Shown one piece after another: positions 1 through 12,079 of a stretch of 64,000 nt of DNA. Where the stretch lies: positions 171,217 to 235,216 of the forward strand of contig JAIDCZ010000014.1 of NCBI GenBank assembly GCA_029055565.1, read 5' to 3'. The notes beneath the pieces are model-generated. The model was not told the DNA's origin and did not search any database. It saw only the letters and a list, made by a program, of their open reading frames with translations. This stretch comes from Clostridiales bacterium. Its GTDB lineage: Bacteria; Bacillota; Clostridia; Christensenellales; Pumilibacteraceae. A program made the translations under genes and the position numbers. The first letter of the stretch is position 1, and each line of letters opens with the position of its first letter.

Positions 1-4
1 TATC

Positions 5-3000
5 GTGACACTTGCGTTTATTGCGGTGTCATCTTTTTTTGTTACGACGGCGTTTGCCGACGAGGCCGTTACCGGTCCTACAAGCAATTTCGATCCAAAT
101 TCCGTGGAGGATAAGTGCGCGCAGCTATCCGCTACCGACCTTTTGGAAGGCGGTGTGGACGAATACGGAAACGAACAAACGTTGGAAGATTATATGAACA
201 GAATGAAAGATAATCCGTATGCTTATGAAACACATGCAGATCTTATTTACCGTATAATCCCGATAGAGCTTTTCGTCAACGCTTGCGAGTATTTTCATAG
301 AGGTATTGAATATTCATTTTACATACGCACAAAAGTAGATTCTTGGGGTGGAAAAATGATTTCCGAAGTATTTATTATAGATAATGTATTCTCTATTGAT
401 ATGCTTACAAATACCGCGAGAATCAAATTGCAGACTTATGCCGCCACGTATGCGACAATATCGCATCCCAATCCGGCAGTAGGCATAGTTACACAGCGTT
501 TATTCGACGATACGGAGTGGGAATATTCTTTGCATAACGTCAAATTTTATGCCGGTCTAATGAACGAGCATACGTTAAATAAAAACGACGTCGGTTACGA
601 TATGCAAAGCGACGTAGGGTCTGTAATTACGCAAACACGTCTTAATTATACGGAATTAAAAAGAAGCGAAACAAATAGCGCTGAACCATTATTTACGCAG
701 ATGTTTAGCATAGCTATAGGATATATACCTTATGTTGGTGATGTTATAGGCTATATTGAAGACGCCGTGGACTTGGCCGTTGCAATAGGTGAGTGCCACG
801 TTGTAAATGTCGAATACGTTGTTCATGACAACGAAGATAATATTTTTGATTTTGCTACAAGGGAAAACCAGCCGGAAGTGTACGGTGAGTATTTAAAATT
901 TGCTTTTGTCAAGCCGCAAAACGATAACGTTCTTGCCAGCGACTACGCCGAATTGATTGCAAAATTCAGTCATACGGAAAACGCAACGCGAATAGTTATG
1001 GGCGTATATTATGATTTGAGTATTTTTAAGCTTTATGACGGATATCAATATTTGTATTTTGATGGTAATAAATGCAATGCACAAGATTATTACAGTAGCA
1101 CAGACAAAAGCGGTTACAAACAATTTAATACGCAATTTTCTCAAGTAGTGTTTCAAAAGCAAGAAAAGGCGACGGAAGGCGACAACTATGGGTATTTGTT
1201 GACAGAGGATAGTGAGCAAGTATTTAAGTTCGTTCCTAATAAAAATGGTGATTACGTTATTGACGTAAATGACGAGAAAAAGGTTTATTATACATATAAT
1301 AACGCTGAACACAATACTAATTTAGTGTATGGAGCGCAAAAAGAAGATGAAATTTTAATATATGTACGTAATTCCGCTCAATCAAACAATTTAGGGCGAT
1401 ATTCTTTAAATATACGATTCAATCCGGATTCAATTCAAGTAGGGCAAACTGGAAACAAAATAATTGAGCGTGGCGAAACGGAATATTGGGGATTTACTCC
1501 GCAAAACAGCGGGGTGTACAGCTTGTCGGCAGTTGGGGATAATATTCGCTTGTTTGCCGTAAGGGCGGACGACGAGGACGAGGTATTGGCGGAAGGGTAC
1601 GGAGCGCTTGACGTATATTTAGAGGGCGGTGTTTACTATTACTTTGGCGTGCAAAACAACGGAAGTGCCGACTGCGACGTCGCGGCGTCGCTGAATGCCG
1701 GCAAAGTTATAAATCGAGGGGACGTTATTTCCGCTACGGTTAGCGATTCGGTTATTTACACCGTAAACGTCGCGCATAACGGCGATTATACGTTCTCTAT
1801 CAGCGCAGCGCAACCCGTGTCGGTCATTTTGAAAGACAAGAGCAGCTTTACTATCAATCAATTTGACGGAAAAGTAATAGAGGCTTTGCAGTTTTTAAAA
1901 GCCGGTGTGTATTACGTATATTTTGAAACGGACGATACATACGTATCGGCTCAAATCGGATATAACTTTACGCCGTCTATTATTTGCGAGCCGAACGTCG
2001 CAGTCGAAAATATTTCGGATTATAATATTTACAAGTTTATTGCGCCGGTATCGGGACGATATGATTTTACTATACTGCAAGACGATTCGTGCGCAATATC
2101 CGTATACGACGGTTACGGTAACGACGGCGTCGTCGATTATGTGCAAGGGGAGACTTATTTCGTTAAGGTTCACAGCGACGGCAACGATAGCGTGCTCACT
2201 ACCGTGCTTTTGCCTACCGGTCAAATTTCGCACAACTCGTCGTATACTGTTGTAGGCGGTGCAAACGCAGTAACGTTTACGCCTACTATATCGGGCAACT
2301 ATACGTTTGACGGACTGACCGATTGCGTCGTAATGGACGAAAATTGGAATAGCGTATCTAAGTATTCCCAATTTATTTCCGAAAACACGTACTATTTGTG
2401 TTTTTTCAGTAGCGGTGCGGCAGATACCGTTACTGCGTTTTTTGCACCGCCGGCATTGTCGATTGGCGGCGGTATACAAGTAAAAGACACTTCGTATTAT
2501 ATGCTTAACGTTGCAACCGACGGAAAGTTCGATTTCACTTTAAGTACGGAGGCGCCTACTAAGTGGTCGATTTATCTTTACGACGTTGATTTAAACGAGC
2601 TTAACCGTTCTACGGACGGCAACGGTGCGTTGAGCGTTTCGCTCGTTGTCGGCAAATATTACGTGCGGGTTGTAAAAGAAAATAATTATCCGCATATCTT
2701 GAAAGTAACGAGCAACGTACCGGATAATAACGTTAAAGGATGTGGCGTAGGAGGCGAATATTCCTATACCTTTAAAGGTGACTACGAGGTAGTAACGTAC
2801 AAACTTAATTATAATAATGATGATGCCGACCAAAAGATATATCATTTGATTACCAATAAGTATATCGTCGAAGCAAGCGAAGTAAGCGTAAGGGTATATT
2901 ATTACGATAACGTGAACGTTATTCATGAAATATCGTTGTATCATGTTGTCGAATCGGAATACGAATGCGAATACGCGTTTGTTTATAATAAAAGCTTTGG

Positions 3001-5101
3001 CGAATGCTATATAGAAGTCACGTCATGTATTGCTAAATATTTTAAATTTGAAGTAACTATTCCTAAACAAGTCCAAGGCGTTAAAATAAATAATTCGGAT
3101 ATTGCAAATTTCGGCAACGTCTTGGTTATAGGTAATTCGTACAGAGTTGATTTAAACGTATTGGATGAGGATATCGACGGTGGCAAAATAGTTTTGAGCG
3201 TTGTCGGCGGCGATAGAGGTATCAAGCTGGAAAACGGTGTTTTAACCGTGCCGTTTAATACGGAATTAGACGGAGTAGTCGTAAAGTTGAGGTTCAGCGG
3301 AAATTTGGGCAACGAAGTAGTGGAGCATAGTTTTACCGTAAAGCTTCCTTATTACGCTCAAGCTTCAATATCGGGCACCGATTATACGCTGAAATTTACC
3401 GACGCATACGGAAAAATTATCAATCCCGGCACGGCTATCACTTCTATTTCTACGTATTACAAACGCCCCGACGGCACTAAAATTGTATTGAGCAATAAAA
3501 ATGAAGTGGTAAGTCTGGTGCGAGTTTTGACGGTGAATAAAATATCTATTTGCACCGATATTACTTTCAAGTACGATAATTCGAGCTATGCCGTTAATGC
3601 GACGGCTAAGTACGACGCGAGCAGCGCCGTCGTATTCCTCGATTTTTCCGGCAACGCTGCAACGCTGTCCGGTGTGTATTCGGTTGGCGCTCAAGTTAAA
3701 GTCCTTAATATAGAGGGCACGGCCGTGAATTCTTTTGGGATTAGTATAAAAGAGCGTAGCACCGATTTATATATCAACCTTATCAACTGCGATTTTTCTT
3801 GTTCTACTTCGCGCGCAATTTACGCCGCCGGCACCGGTACGGTGCGTATCAACGTTGCGGGCGCTTGCGTAATTCGTAGCAACAAGTCCAAGACTAACGC
3901 TATCGAGGCGAATAATATCGTTATTTCCGGCACGACTATTTCTAAGGATTACTCAACGCTTAAGGTATACGGCGGAAGCTACGTCGGTGCATGTACCGCA
4001 AATACCGTAAGCGGAACCGGCCTCGTCGCAAAAAACGTTACGGTCGACAACGTTGCTCTGACGGTTTACGGCGGTAATGCCGAATTAAACGGTTGCGTTA
4101 TGACTGCCGGCGACGGCATTTCCGCAGATAAGCTGTCCGTCGTTAATTCGGTGTTGCAGTCTTACGGTGGAAATGGAACGTTCGTGTTGAAAAATAAAGG
4201 TTATACCGGAGCCGTCGGCGGTAACGGCATAACGATTTCGTCCATCAACGTTTCGGGTGGAAGCCGTGTGTCTTTTTACGGCGGCGAAGGCGGAAAGGGC
4301 GATACCGGCGAGCGCGGAGCCGACGGTAATAACGGCGGTAACGGTTCTGCCGGTAAGACCGGCGGCACCGGCGGCGACGGCGGACTTGCCGTCAACATGA
4401 TAAAAAAAGACGGCTTAACTCCGTTTACAAAGGATAGTACGAGCACCGTATCGTTTTTCGGCGGCGTTGGTGGCAACGGCGGTAACGGCGGTAACGGCGG
4501 TAAGGGTAGTAACGGCGTAAGCAGCGTTAACAGCGGAAAGGGCGGCGTAGGCGGTCGTGGCGGTAACGGCGGCGTGTACGGACAAGGCGGAAAAGCTTGC
4601 CAATACGTATTTGCCGGCGTACAAGCAGTTGACGGTCTTACCGGCTACGGCGGCGTAGGCGGTTACGGTGGCAGCGGCGGTAACGGCGTCGGCAAGGGTA
4701 ACGGCGGCAACGGCGGTAACGGCGGCGATTCGTATTTCGTCGCGTACTCTTCATCCGGCGGTAACGGCGGCACCGGCAGTAAAAACGGCACTAACGGAAA
4801 ATCCGGTTACGTCATTCCCGGCGGTTCGATATATCAGGCGTATCATGGCACTAATGCGTCGTACCGATATACTTTTTATTCGTATACTCCGGTAAACGTT
4901 ACGATATATACTTCCGGTTCAACTCCCGGCAATCCGTATTTGGAGCTTTATGATAATCAAGGTAAATTGTTAGCATCCGACGATGACGGCAACGGTGCGC
5001 CGCACGCTAAAATCTCTCATTTTATAGCGCCGGGCGTTAAGTACACTATCGTCGTAGCAATACAAGGCTCTTATGCGCAATTCGGCTTGTACGTTAAGTG
5101 A
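5..5101 (+). CDS. Large secreted surface protein with PPC-like beta domains and a Gly-rich (GGNGGNGG) region; 5' end may lie outside the window
   Basis: 1698-aa ORF with an N-terminal hydrophobic signal-like segment, repeated Y/F-rich beta domains, Gly-Asn/Gly-Gly repeats at about aa 1420-1600, and a C-terminal PPC-like '[20 protein letters not shown]' segment. GTG start close to the window edge. Confidence 0.75.
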   Translation: MTLAFIAVSSFFVTTAFADEAVTGPTSNFDPNSVEDKCAQLSATDLLEGGVDEYGNEQTLEDYMNRMKDNPYAYETHADLIYRIIPIELFVNACEYFHRGIEYSFYIRTKVDSWGGKMISEVFIIDNVFSIDMLTNTARIKLQTYAATYATISHPNPAVGIVTQRLFDDTEWEYSLHNVKFYAGLMNEHTLNKNDVGYDMQSDVGSVITQTRLNYTELKRSETNSAEPLFTQMFSIAIGYIPYVGDVIGYIEDAVDLAVAIGECHVVNVEYVVHDNEDNIFDFATRENQPEVYGEYLKFAFVKPQNDNVLASDYAELIAKFSHTENATRIVMGVYYDLSIFKLYDGYQYLYFDGNKCNAQDYYSSTDKSGYKQFNTQFSQVVFQKQEKATEGDNYGYLLTEDSEQVFKFVPNKNGDYVIDVNDEKKVYYTYNNAEHNTNLVYGAQKEDEILIYVRNSAQSNNLGRYSLNIRFNPDSIQVGQTGNKIIERGETEYWGFTPQNSGVYSLSAVGDNIRLFAVRADDEDEVLAEGYGALDVYLEGGVYYYFGVQNNGSADCDVAASLNAGKVINRGDVISATVSDSVIYTVNVAHNGDYTFSISAAQPVSVILKDKSSFTINQFDGKVIEALQFLKAGVYYVYFETDDTYVSAQIGYNFTPSIICEPNVAVENISDYNIYKFIAPVSGRYDFTILQDDSCAISVYDGYGNDGVVDYVQGETYFVKVHSDGNDSVLTTVLLPTGQISHNSSYTVVGGANAVTFTPTISGNYTFDGLTDCVVMDENWNSVSKYSQFISENTYYLCFFSSGAADTVTAFFAPPALSIGGGIQVKDTSYYMLNVATDGKFDFTLSTEAPTKWSIYLYDVDLNELNRSTDGNGALSVSLVVGKYYVRVVKENNYPHILKVTSNVPDNNVKGCGVGGEYSYTFKGDYEVVTYKLNYNNDDADQKIYHLITNKYIVEASEVSVRVYYYDNVNVIHEISLYHVVESEYECEYAFVYNKSFGECYIEVTSCIAKYFKFEVTIPKQVQGVKINNSDIANFGNVLVIGNSYRVDLNVLDEDIDGGKIVLSVVGGDRGIKLENGVLTVPFNTELDGVVVKLRFSGNLGNEVVEHSFTVKLPYYAQASISGTDYTLKFTDAYGKIINPGTAITSISTYYKRPDGTKIVLSNKNEVVSLVRVLTVNKISICTDITFKYDNSSYAVNATAKYDASSAVVFLDFSGNAATLSGVYSVGAQVKVLNIEGTAVNSFGISIKERSTDLYINLINCDFSCSTSRAIYAAGTGTVRINVAGACVIRSNKSKTNAIEANNIVISGTTISKDYSTLKVYGGSYVGACTANTVSGTGLVAKNVTVDNVALTVYGGNAELNGCVMTAGDGISADKLSVVNSVLQSYGGNGTFVLKNKGYTGAVGGNGITISSINVSGGSRVSFYGGEGGKGDTGERGADGNNGGNGSAGKTGGTGGDGGLAVNMIKKDGLTPFTKDSTSTVSFFGGVGGNGGNGGNGGKGSNGVSSVNSGKGGVGGRGGNGGVYGQGGKACQYVFAGVQAVDGLTGYGGVGGYGGSGGNGVGKGNGGNGGNGGDSYFVAYSSSGGNGGTGSKNGTNGKSGYVIPGGSIYQAYHGTNASYRYTFYSYTPVNVTIYTSGSTPGNPYLELYDNQGKLLASDDDGNGAPHAKISHFIAPGVKYTIVVAIQGSYAQFGLYVK

Positions 5102-5123
5102 TTCGTAAAATACGATTAGAAAC

Positions 5124-5161
5124 GAAAAGCGGTCGCGGTATACGTTCGCGGCCGCTTTTTG
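5124..5161 (+). terminator. Rho-independent terminator
   Basis: AAAGCGGTCGCGG...CGCGGCCGCTTTTT hairpin plus T-run after the stop codon. Confidence 0.7.
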
Positions 5162-5306
5162 CGTGAAAAAATTATAAAAATGTTTCGCGTTTTTTCTTTG
5201 TTACTATTGCCTAAACCGACAAATTATGCTACAATGTTACTATGGTATACTTTATACGGCGAATTACTGCCGTTTGCGGTAAATATCATATATCGGTGGA
5301 GTCAGC

Positions 5307-8300
5307 TTGAAAAAGATCAACAGAAAAATACGCGACGGCGTTATAATAGCGGTAAGCGTGATCGTAGTCGTGCTTACTGCCGTTTTGTATTCCGTTTTCG
5401 CGTCCAAGCATATATATAACGAAAGCAACCACCACCTTACCGAAATTTACGAGCAAGTGAAAAACGGCTTCGGGCAGAGGATAGAGCTTAACCGAAAGCT
5501 TCTAAAAAGCTGGGAACAATACATAGACGAAACGGTAAACGATATAAAAAGCGACGATAAGGATAAGAGCGACAGCCGCCGCGCGGAGCTGGAAAGTTTT
5601 CTTGCGTCGCAAATTAAAGAGTTCGACTTTTCCGCGTGCTATTTCGTGGGCGAGGAGGTTACCGACAACAAAGTTCCCGACTACGCGCACAAGGTTAAAG
5701 TAAAGCAGATAACGGTGGACGATGACGGCAACGCGGTGGACGGCGATCCCATGGATATACGCGTGCGGCGCAGTGTGTACGATTTGTTGGAAAGCGACAC
5801 TTGCGGCGTAGTCGGGTTTTACGACGACGGCAACGATAAGACGATGCCGGAGTTTATGATGTTCGCCGTAAAAACCACGCCTAACGTTATAGACGGATTC
5901 GCATACAACGCCATTGCGGTCAGCTTTAAAACGGGCGACGTCAGCGGGCTGTTGGCGGTGTCTACCTTCGGCAAGGCCGGCATATGCTACGTTACGCGCC
6001 CCAACGGCTTGATACTTGCGCGCTCGGGCGGCAAGAGCGAAGTAATGGGCAATTACTTGGACTTTTTAAAGTCGGACGAATGCGAGATTACGCATACTAC
6101 GGCGGCGCAGATAGAGCGCGACTGGGCGGAGCAAAAGTCGGGGGCGTGCATTATTACGCGCGACGGCGTGGAGTACTACCTTACGTATCTGCCGATCGAG
6201 TTCAGCGACTGGATGCTTTTGGGTCTTTCGCCGACCGTGACGGTAAACAGTAGTATGAGTTGGTTTCGCACGGTTACGCTTATCGTAATGATTTCCATAT
6301 TCGCGTTCATTATCGTTATTATAACGGTTATAATCATACTCAACAACCGCCACAGAATTCACGAAACGCTGTTGGAATCGGAGTCGCGCGAGCGGTTGCT
6401 CAACGTACTGTCCATGAACACCAACGACGTGTTCGTAATGTTCTCGCCCGACACCTTTGAGGCTGAATACGTCAGCGCCAATACCGAAAAGGTTTTGGGC
6501 GTCGATCCCGCCGCGGTGCGCGCCGATATACGCACGCTGTTGCAGTGCGCCGACGCGGAATGCCGTCCGTTCACTACCGAGGGGCTTAAGACCTTGGGCA
6601 ACGGCAACGTGTGGGAAAAAAATTTGCTGTTAAAGAACGACAGAACGGGCGAGTCGTACTGGTTCTGCCTAACGCTGTACCATTCCAAAACGTCGCGCGG
6701 CGAAAAGTGCATACTCGTGTTTTCCGACCGTACCGACGACAAAACTATGCGCGAGCAGCTGGAGCAAGCGCTGGAGTTGGCAAAGAGCGCCAACGAGGCC
6801 AAGAGCCACTTCCTTTCCAACATGTCGCACGACATTCGCACGCCTATGAACGCCATAATCGGCTACGCGTCCTTGCTTGCAAAGGACGCCGACGACGGTG
6901 AGCGCGTGCGCGAGTACACGCACAAAATCACGTATTCCGGCCAGCACTTGCTCGGCCTTATCAACGATGTTTTGGATATGAGCAAGATAGAAAGCGGCAA
7001 AACGTCGCTGTATATCGAACGGTTCTGTCTTCCCGAGTTCGTGGAAGAATTGTATTCCATGATGTTGTCGCAGACCAACGCAAAAAAACAGAGCTTTGAC
7101 GTTCATATCAACGGCACTCTGCCGGAGTTCGTTATGGGCGACAAAATGCGGCTAAATCAAATACTTTTGAACATTCTGTCCAACGCGGTCAAGTACACGC
7201 CTAACAGCGGCAAAATATCGCTCAACGTGGAAACGCTTAAGCAACAAGTGCATAACCACGCGCATATCAAGTTCTCCGTCGAGGATAACGGCATAGGCAT
7301 GAGCGAGGATTACGTCAAGACTATTTTCGAGCCGTTCAGTCGCGAAACTACCACCGTTACCAAAAGCATTCAAGGCACCGGCCTCGGCATGGCCATAACC
7401 AAAAATATAGTCGATCTTATGGGCGGCGTTATTTCGGTGGAAAGCAAGCAGGGCGAGGGCAGTAAGTTTAACGTCGAGCTGGAGCTTGCAGTTGCCGACG
7501 TCGAGCCGGACTACGAGGATTTTTGGCTGCACCACAACGTTACGCGCGTGCTGGTGGTGGACGACGAGGAAGACGTTTGCATCGACATAAAGGAGGTTAT
7601 GTCGGATACCGGCGTTATCGTGGACTACAAGCTTAGCGGCAAGGAGGCCGTGCGCGCAGTGGAGCGCGCCGCGGCCAGAGGTCAGGACTACGACGTAGTT
7701 ATAGTCGACTGGAAAATGCCGCAAATGAACGGCGTGGAAACAGCGCGGCGCATACGCAAAAGCGTGGGGCGCAAGCTGACGATAATGGCGCTTACGTCGT
7801 TCGGCTTCGAGGAGATAGAAGAGGAAGCCAAGGCGGCGGGCATAGACTGGTTCCTTACAAAACCGTTTTTCGTATCCAACTTCCGTCGCGCGGTAATGCA
7901 AATAAACGCCGACGCCGCGGACTCGGAGGTAGCTTCGGCGGAGGAGGAGATTTCCATAGACGGCTTGAGCGTGCTTGCCGCCGAGGACAACGAGATAAAC
8001 GTGGAAATACTTACCGAGCTATTGGATATAGAGGGCGTGCACTGCGACGTTGCGCCCAACGGCCGCGACGCACTGGAAACTTTTGAGGCGTCGCCGGTAG
8101 ATAAGTACGACGTTATATTTATGGACATTCAAATGCCCATCATGGACGGATACGAAGCCACGCGCTTAATACGCGCTTGCTCGCACCCGCGGGCCAAGAC
8201 GGTGCCCATTATCGCAATGACGGCTAACGCGTTTGACGACGACGTAAAGGCGGCGCTGGAATCGGGCATGAACGCCCACCTAGCCAAACCCATAGACATG

Positions 8301-8351
8301 ACCAAGCTTAAACAGCTTGTTGCAAAATTCGTTCAAAAAAAGGATTGGTAA
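5307..8351 (+). CDS. Hybrid sensor histidine kinase with extracellular sensor, PAS, HisKA/HATPase and two REC domains
   Basis: Two TM segments; H-box HDIRTPMNAIIGY; N/G boxes DNGIGM, GTGLGMAI; REC motifs VVIVDWKMPQMNG and VIFMDIQMPIMDG. TTG start with upstream GGTGGAG. Confidence 0.93.
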   Translation: MKKINRKIRDGVIIAVSVIVVVLTAVLYSVFASKHIYNESNHHLTEIYEQVKNGFGQRIELNRKLLKSWEQYIDETVNDIKSDDKDKSDSRRAELESFLASQIKEFDFSACYFVGEEVTDNKVPDYAHKVKVKQITVDDDGNAVDGDPMDIRVRRSVYDLLESDTCGVVGFYDDGNDKTMPEFMMFAVKTTPNVIDGFAYNAIAVSFKTGDVSGLLAVSTFGKAGICYVTRPNGLILARSGGKSEVMGNYLDFLKSDECEITHTTAAQIERDWAEQKSGACIITRDGVEYYLTYLPIEFSDWMLLGLSPTVTVNSSMSWFRTVTLIVMISIFAFIIVIITVIIILNNRHRIHETLLESESRERLLNVLSMNTNDVFVMFSPDTFEAEYVSANTEKVLGVDPAAVRADIRTLLQCADAECRPFTTEGLKTLGNGNVWEKNLLLKNDRTGESYWFCLTLYHSKTSRGEKCILVFSDRTDDKTMREQLEQALELAKSANEAKSHFLSNMSHDIRTPMNAIIGYASLLAKDADDGERVREYTHKITYSGQHLLGLINDVLDMSKIESGKTSLYIERFCLPEFVEELYSMMLSQTNAKKQSFDVHINGTLPEFVMGDKMRLNQILLNILSNAVKYTPNSGKISLNVETLKQQVHNHAHIKFSVEDNGIGMSEDYVKTIFEPFSRETTTVTKSIQGTGLGMAITKNIVDLMGGVISVESKQGEGSKFNVELELAVADVEPDYEDFWLHHNVTRVLVVDDEEDVCIDIKEVMSDTGVIVDYKLSGKEAVRAVERAAARGQDYDVVIVDWKMPQMNGVETARRIRKSVGRKLTIMALTSFGFEEIEEEAKAAGIDWFLTKPFFVSNFRRAVMQINADAADSEVASAEEEISIDGLSVLAAEDNEINVEILTELLDIEGVHCDVAPNGRDALETFEASPVDKYDVIFMDIQMPIMDGYEATRLIRACSHPRAKTVPIIAMTANAFDDDVKAALESGMNAHLAKPIDMTKLKQLVAKFVQKKDW

Positions 8352-8354
8352 ACT

Positions 8355-10418
8355 ATGAGCAACAAATCCCAAAAACCAAAAAAGACGATACTTATAGTCG
8401 ACGACTCCGAGCTTAACCGTTCGCTGTTGTCCGATATGCTGTACGAGGACTTTAACATAATCGAGGCAGAGGACGGCACGGAAGCCGTAATGACTTTGCA
8501 AGAGCACGAGCTGGATATTTCGCTTATGCTACTCGACATCGTTATGCCCAAGATGGACGGCTTTGACGTTCTGGCAATGATGAACAAGCGCGGCTGGATA
8601 AAGAACATTCCGGTAATCATGATCTCTGCGGAAACCGGCTCCTCGTACATAGACAGAGCGTACGACTTGGGCGCCGTCGACTACATCAGTCGTCCGTTTG
8701 ACGAACGTACCGTTAAGCACCGCGTTATGAGCAACTTTATGCTCGCGCTCAAGCAAAGAGAAATGGCGGATATGCTGTCCGAACAGATTTACGCACGCGA
8801 ACGCGACAGCCGCTTGATGGTGGAAATCCTTTCGCACATAGTCGAGTTCCGTAACGGCGAAAGCGGCTTGCACATTCTGCACGTCAGCACCTTTACCGAA
8901 ATGATACTAAAGCACCTCATGCTCATTACCGACAAGTACAATCTGTCGCAAGCGGAAATCAAGGTTATTGTCAACGCGTCGGCACTGCACGACATAGGCA
9001 AAATGTCGGTGCCGGAGGAGATACTCAACAAACCCGGTCGGCTTACGCAAGACGAATTCGAAATAATGAAGCGCCACGCGGCCGAGGGTGCGAAAATGCT
9101 GGCCGACATTCCGTACCGCAGTAACGAAATGCTTATCCGCATAGGCGAACAGATTTGCCGCTGGCACCACGAGCGCTGGGATGGCCGCGGCTATCCCGAC
9201 GGCCTTAAGGGCGACGAAATACCTATCGGCGCGCAAGTGGTTGCGCTTGCCGACGTGTACGACGCGCTGACCAGCAAGCGCGTATACAAGCCCGGCTTTA
9301 CGCACGAAAGGGCTGTGGAAATGATCCAGAACGGCGAGTGCGGCATATTCAATCCGTTGATATTGCAGTGCTTGGATGATATTAAGGACGACCTTAAAAA
9401 CGAACTGCACGTGTCGTCGCCCGGTCAGAGCATAGACCGCAACATGCGCGACAGCGTGGAGGACTTGCTCAAAACGTCGGGTGGCGACGTATCTAACCGC
9501 ACGGTGCGCTTGCTCGAGCACGAGCGTATGAAGTTCAAGTTCTTTTCCGGTCTTTCCCGCGAAGTTATGTTCGAATACGTCAGCTCGCCGGAAATGATAT
9601 TGCTTACCGATTACGGCGCCGAGTACTTGGAGCTGCCCGAAAAAATTCTCAACCCCGCGGAAAGCGAATTCGGCTCGCGCGTGTTTGACAGAGCCGACTT
9701 CGACCAGTTGCTTACTCGCGTAAAAAATTCCTCGCCCGAATCGCCGATAGTGGAGGGTAAGTACAGACTCAACATTCACGGCGAGCAAAAGTGGAACAAG
9801 GTTATAGTCCGCGCGGTGTGGAACGTGGACGGCGACAAGCCGGTGTTCGATGGCGCGCTCGGCAAGTGCATAGATATTACCGAGGAAGCGGAGGAGATTC
9901 AGCAGTTGGAGGTTCTTGCCGACAAGGACCAAATAACCAATCTGCTCAACGCCCGCGCCGCCAAAAAGCAAATAAGCAAGCGCCTTGCCTCGCAAAGCGA
10001 CAAGCTGTACGCATTGGTGTTCTTTGACTTGGACAATCTTAAAAAGGCCAACGACAAACACGGTCACTTGTTCGGCAACGAGCTTATCAAGGCTATTGCC
10101 GACAGAATGCTCGGCAACACTCGGTCCTCGGATATTTGCGCACGCTTCGGCGGCGACGAGTTCGTCATTTTCATGCAGTACAAGGACCAACACCAGATAG
10201 ACCGTATTTTCAAATGCCTTACCAAGGATCTTAAGGGCTTCCCCGTAAGCGTGAGCATGGGCATTGCCTTGTCCGACCAGTGCGACGGCGACTACGACAA
10301 GCTTTTGCACATGGCCGATCAAGCGGCGTACGCTGTCAAGTACGGCGGCAAAAATTCGTACAAGTTCTTCAGCGAGCTGGGCAGTGGCGGCAACGGCGGC
10401 GGACTTATTAACGAGTAA
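8355..10418 (+). CDS. Response regulator with REC, HD-GYP, PAS and GGDEF domains (c-di-GMP turnover)
   Basis: REC LMLLDIVMPKMDG; HD-GYP HDIGKMSVPEEIL and HHERWDGRGYPDGLKG; intact GGDEF (ARFGGDEF) with RSSD I-site five residues upstream. Confidence 0.93.
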   Translation: MSNKSQKPKKTILIVDDSELNRSLLSDMLYEDFNIIEAEDGTEAVMTLQEHELDISLMLLDIVMPKMDGFDVLAMMNKRGWIKNIPVIMISAETGSSYIDRAYDLGAVDYISRPFDERTVKHRVMSNFMLALKQREMADMLSEQIYARERDSRLMVEILSHIVEFRNGESGLHILHVSTFTEMILKHLMLITDKYNLSQAEIKVIVNASALHDIGKMSVPEEILNKPGRLTQDEFEIMKRHAAEGAKMLADIPYRSNEMLIRIGEQICRWHHERWDGRGYPDGLKGDEIPIGAQVVALADVYDALTSKRVYKPGFTHERAVEMIQNGECGIFNPLILQCLDDIKDDLKNELHVSSPGQSIDRNMRDSVEDLLKTSGGDVSNRTVRLLEHERMKFKFFSGLSREVMFEYVSSPEMILLTDYGAEYLELPEKILNPAESEFGSRVFDRADFDQLLTRVKNSSPESPIVEGKYRLNIHGEQKWNKVIVRAVWNVDGDKPVFDGALGKCIDITEEAEEIQQLEVLADKDQITNLLNARAAKKQISKRLASQSDKLYALVFFDLDNLKKANDKHGHLFGNELIKAIADRMLGNTRSSDICARFGGDEFVIFMQYKDQHQIDRIFKCLTKDLKGFPVSVSMGIALSDQCDGDYDKLLHMADQAAYAVKYGGKNSYKFFSELGSGGNGGGLINE

Positions 10419-10532
10419 ATAAAAGATAAAAACGTCGGAAAAAAATTTAATTATTATAATGAGGGCGGCTTTGCCGCAGTCCGACGTTATTTATTATTCA
10501 CTTTTAACTATTCACTATTTTCGGAGGTTATC

Positions 10533-10886
10533 ATGACAGTAGAAGAGTGCTATGAAAAAATGGGCGGCGACTACGCCGACGTTACCAGCAGATTGCGCAC
10601 GGACGAGCGCATAAAGCGGTTTTTGCTCAAGGTGGTGGACGACGCCAGCTTTAACAATCTTTGCGAGAACATTGCCGCGCACAACATGGAGGAGGCCTTC
10701 CGCGCCGCGCATACGCTCAAGGGCGTGTGCTCCAATCTGTCGCTTACCATGCTCCAGTGCTCGGCAAGCGAAATTACGGAAGCGCTTCGCGGCAAAACCG
10801 AGTACAGTGCGGACATCGAGCCGTACTTGGCGCGGGTAAAAGAGGACTATGCCGTTACTATGGACTGCATAAAAAACTTGGATTAG
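10533..10886 (+). CDS. Hpt domain phosphotransfer protein
   Basis: AAHTLKGVCSNL motif; GGAGG upstream of ATG; directly follows the hybrid kinase and response regulator. Confidence 0.88.
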   Translation: MTVEECYEKMGGDYADVTSRLRTDERIKRFLLKVVDDASFNNLCENIAAHNMEEAFRAAHTLKGVCSNLSLTMLQCSASEITEALRGKTEYSADIEPYLARVKEDYAVTMDCIKNLD

Positions 10887-11053
10887 TCAGTCTATGCGCG
10901 CAAAATAAGTTTACAATTTTTTTCCATTGTGATATAATAAAACAAAGCGCAATTACGGAAAGAAGTATTCATATCGATTAAGGAATAAGAAATCGAAAAA
11001 CCAATCTGTGATTGTGATATAATAAAGCAAGAGTTCCGTATGGGAAAAGGATT

Positions 11054-11293
11054 ATGTCCAAAAAAAGCGAGTTGTTAAAGAAAATACGTGAAAGCGAAGC
11101 CGAGCTTGACATGCTGGAACAAAAACGTTTGCGGTCCATGTCGCAGTTCATCGTGGCGCTTATCAATCACGAAACGCCGGCTGACGAGGACGTGGAGTAC
11201 TTTAAAACGTTTTCCGGACTTATCGACTTGGAACGCGAAAATCTGCGCTTACTCAACGACGAGCTTGACAGCCTTTCCCGCAGACGTAGATAG
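11054..11293 (+). CDS. Small charged coiled-coil protein
   Basis: 79-aa ORF with AAAGGA SD and extended -10 (TGATATAAT) upstream. Confidence 0.6.
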   Translation: MSKKSELLKKIRESEAELDMLEQKRLRSMSQFIVALINHETPADEDVEYFKTFSGLIDLERENLRLLNDELDSLSRRRR

Positions 11294-11328
11294 TAATCCG
11301 CCTTTAACGAGGTAAAAAAGAGGTACGT

Positions 11329-11886
11329 ATGAAGAAGTTTTTCAAGGAATTCAAGGAATTCATAACCCGCGGTAACGTTATCGACCTTGCCGTAGGTATG
11401 ATTATCGGCGCGGCGTTCACCGCCATCGTTACGGCGCTTGTCAACGGCGTGTTCACACCGCTTATCAACGCCATACCTATGGGCGATATGTCCGGACTTA
11501 TCACCATGCTCAGACCCGCGTACATGCTCAATGCGGACGGCGTAAAGGTTCTGGACTTAGCCAATTCGGTATACATAAACTGGGGCAACTTGATTATGGC
11601 TATAATCAGCTTCCTCATTACCGCAATGGTTCTGTTCCTTATTGTCAAGACTATCAACACAGTTCGTTCCAATGCCGAAAAGCTTAAGGGCGCCAAAATC
11701 GACAAGGAGCTTAAAGCCGAGCTTAAGGCCAAGGGCATGAACAAAAAGCAAATGATCGAGTACGTGGCCGCTCAGCAAGCCGAGGCCGAAGCCAAGGCCA
11801 AAGCGGAAGCGGAAGCCAACAAACCCGAAACCGCCGAGCAAATCCTCGCCGAAATCCGCGAGCTGCTCAAGGCACAACAGAAATAA
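11329..11886 (+). CDS. mscL: Large-conductance mechanosensitive channel
   Basis: FKEFITRGNVIDLAVGMIIGAAFTAIVTALVNGV N-terminal signature; two TM helices. Confidence 0.95.
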   Translation: MKKFFKEFKEFITRGNVIDLAVGMIIGAAFTAIVTALVNGVFTPLINAIPMGDMSGLITMLRPAYMLNADGVKVLDLANSVYINWGNLIMAIISFLITAMVLFLIVKTINTVRSNAEKLKGAKIDKELKAELKAKGMNKKQMIEYVAAQQAEAEAKAKAEAEANKPETAEQILAEIRELLKAQQK

Positions 11887-11887
11887 C

Positions 11888-11915
11888 AAAAAAACACCCT
11901 ACGGGGTGTTTTTTT
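11888..11915 (+). terminator. Rho-independent terminator after mscL
   Basis: ACACCC-tacg-GGGTGT then T-run. Confidence 0.85.
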
Positions 11916-12048
11916 AGTGAATAAGTAATAGTGAATAGTGTCGGACTGCGGCTTCGCCGCCCTTATAGAATAGTTAATAAGTTGTCCCCCTAAAGGGGAC
12001 AACGCGTAATTCCATGATTCCGAATTCCGCATTCCTAATTCCGAATTA

Positions 12049-12077
12049 AAAAAGCGACTGTATAGTCGCTTTTTTCG
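12049..12077. terminator. Bidirectional terminator
   Basis: AAAAAAGCGACT-gtat-AGTCGCTTTTTT. Confidence 0.8.
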
Positions 12078-12079
12078 TA

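Noticed and set aside
8907-10322. 471-aa minus-strand ORF opposite HD-GYP/GGDEF
   Set aside because: Antisense shadow; the plus strand carries intact HD-GYP and GGDEF motifs.
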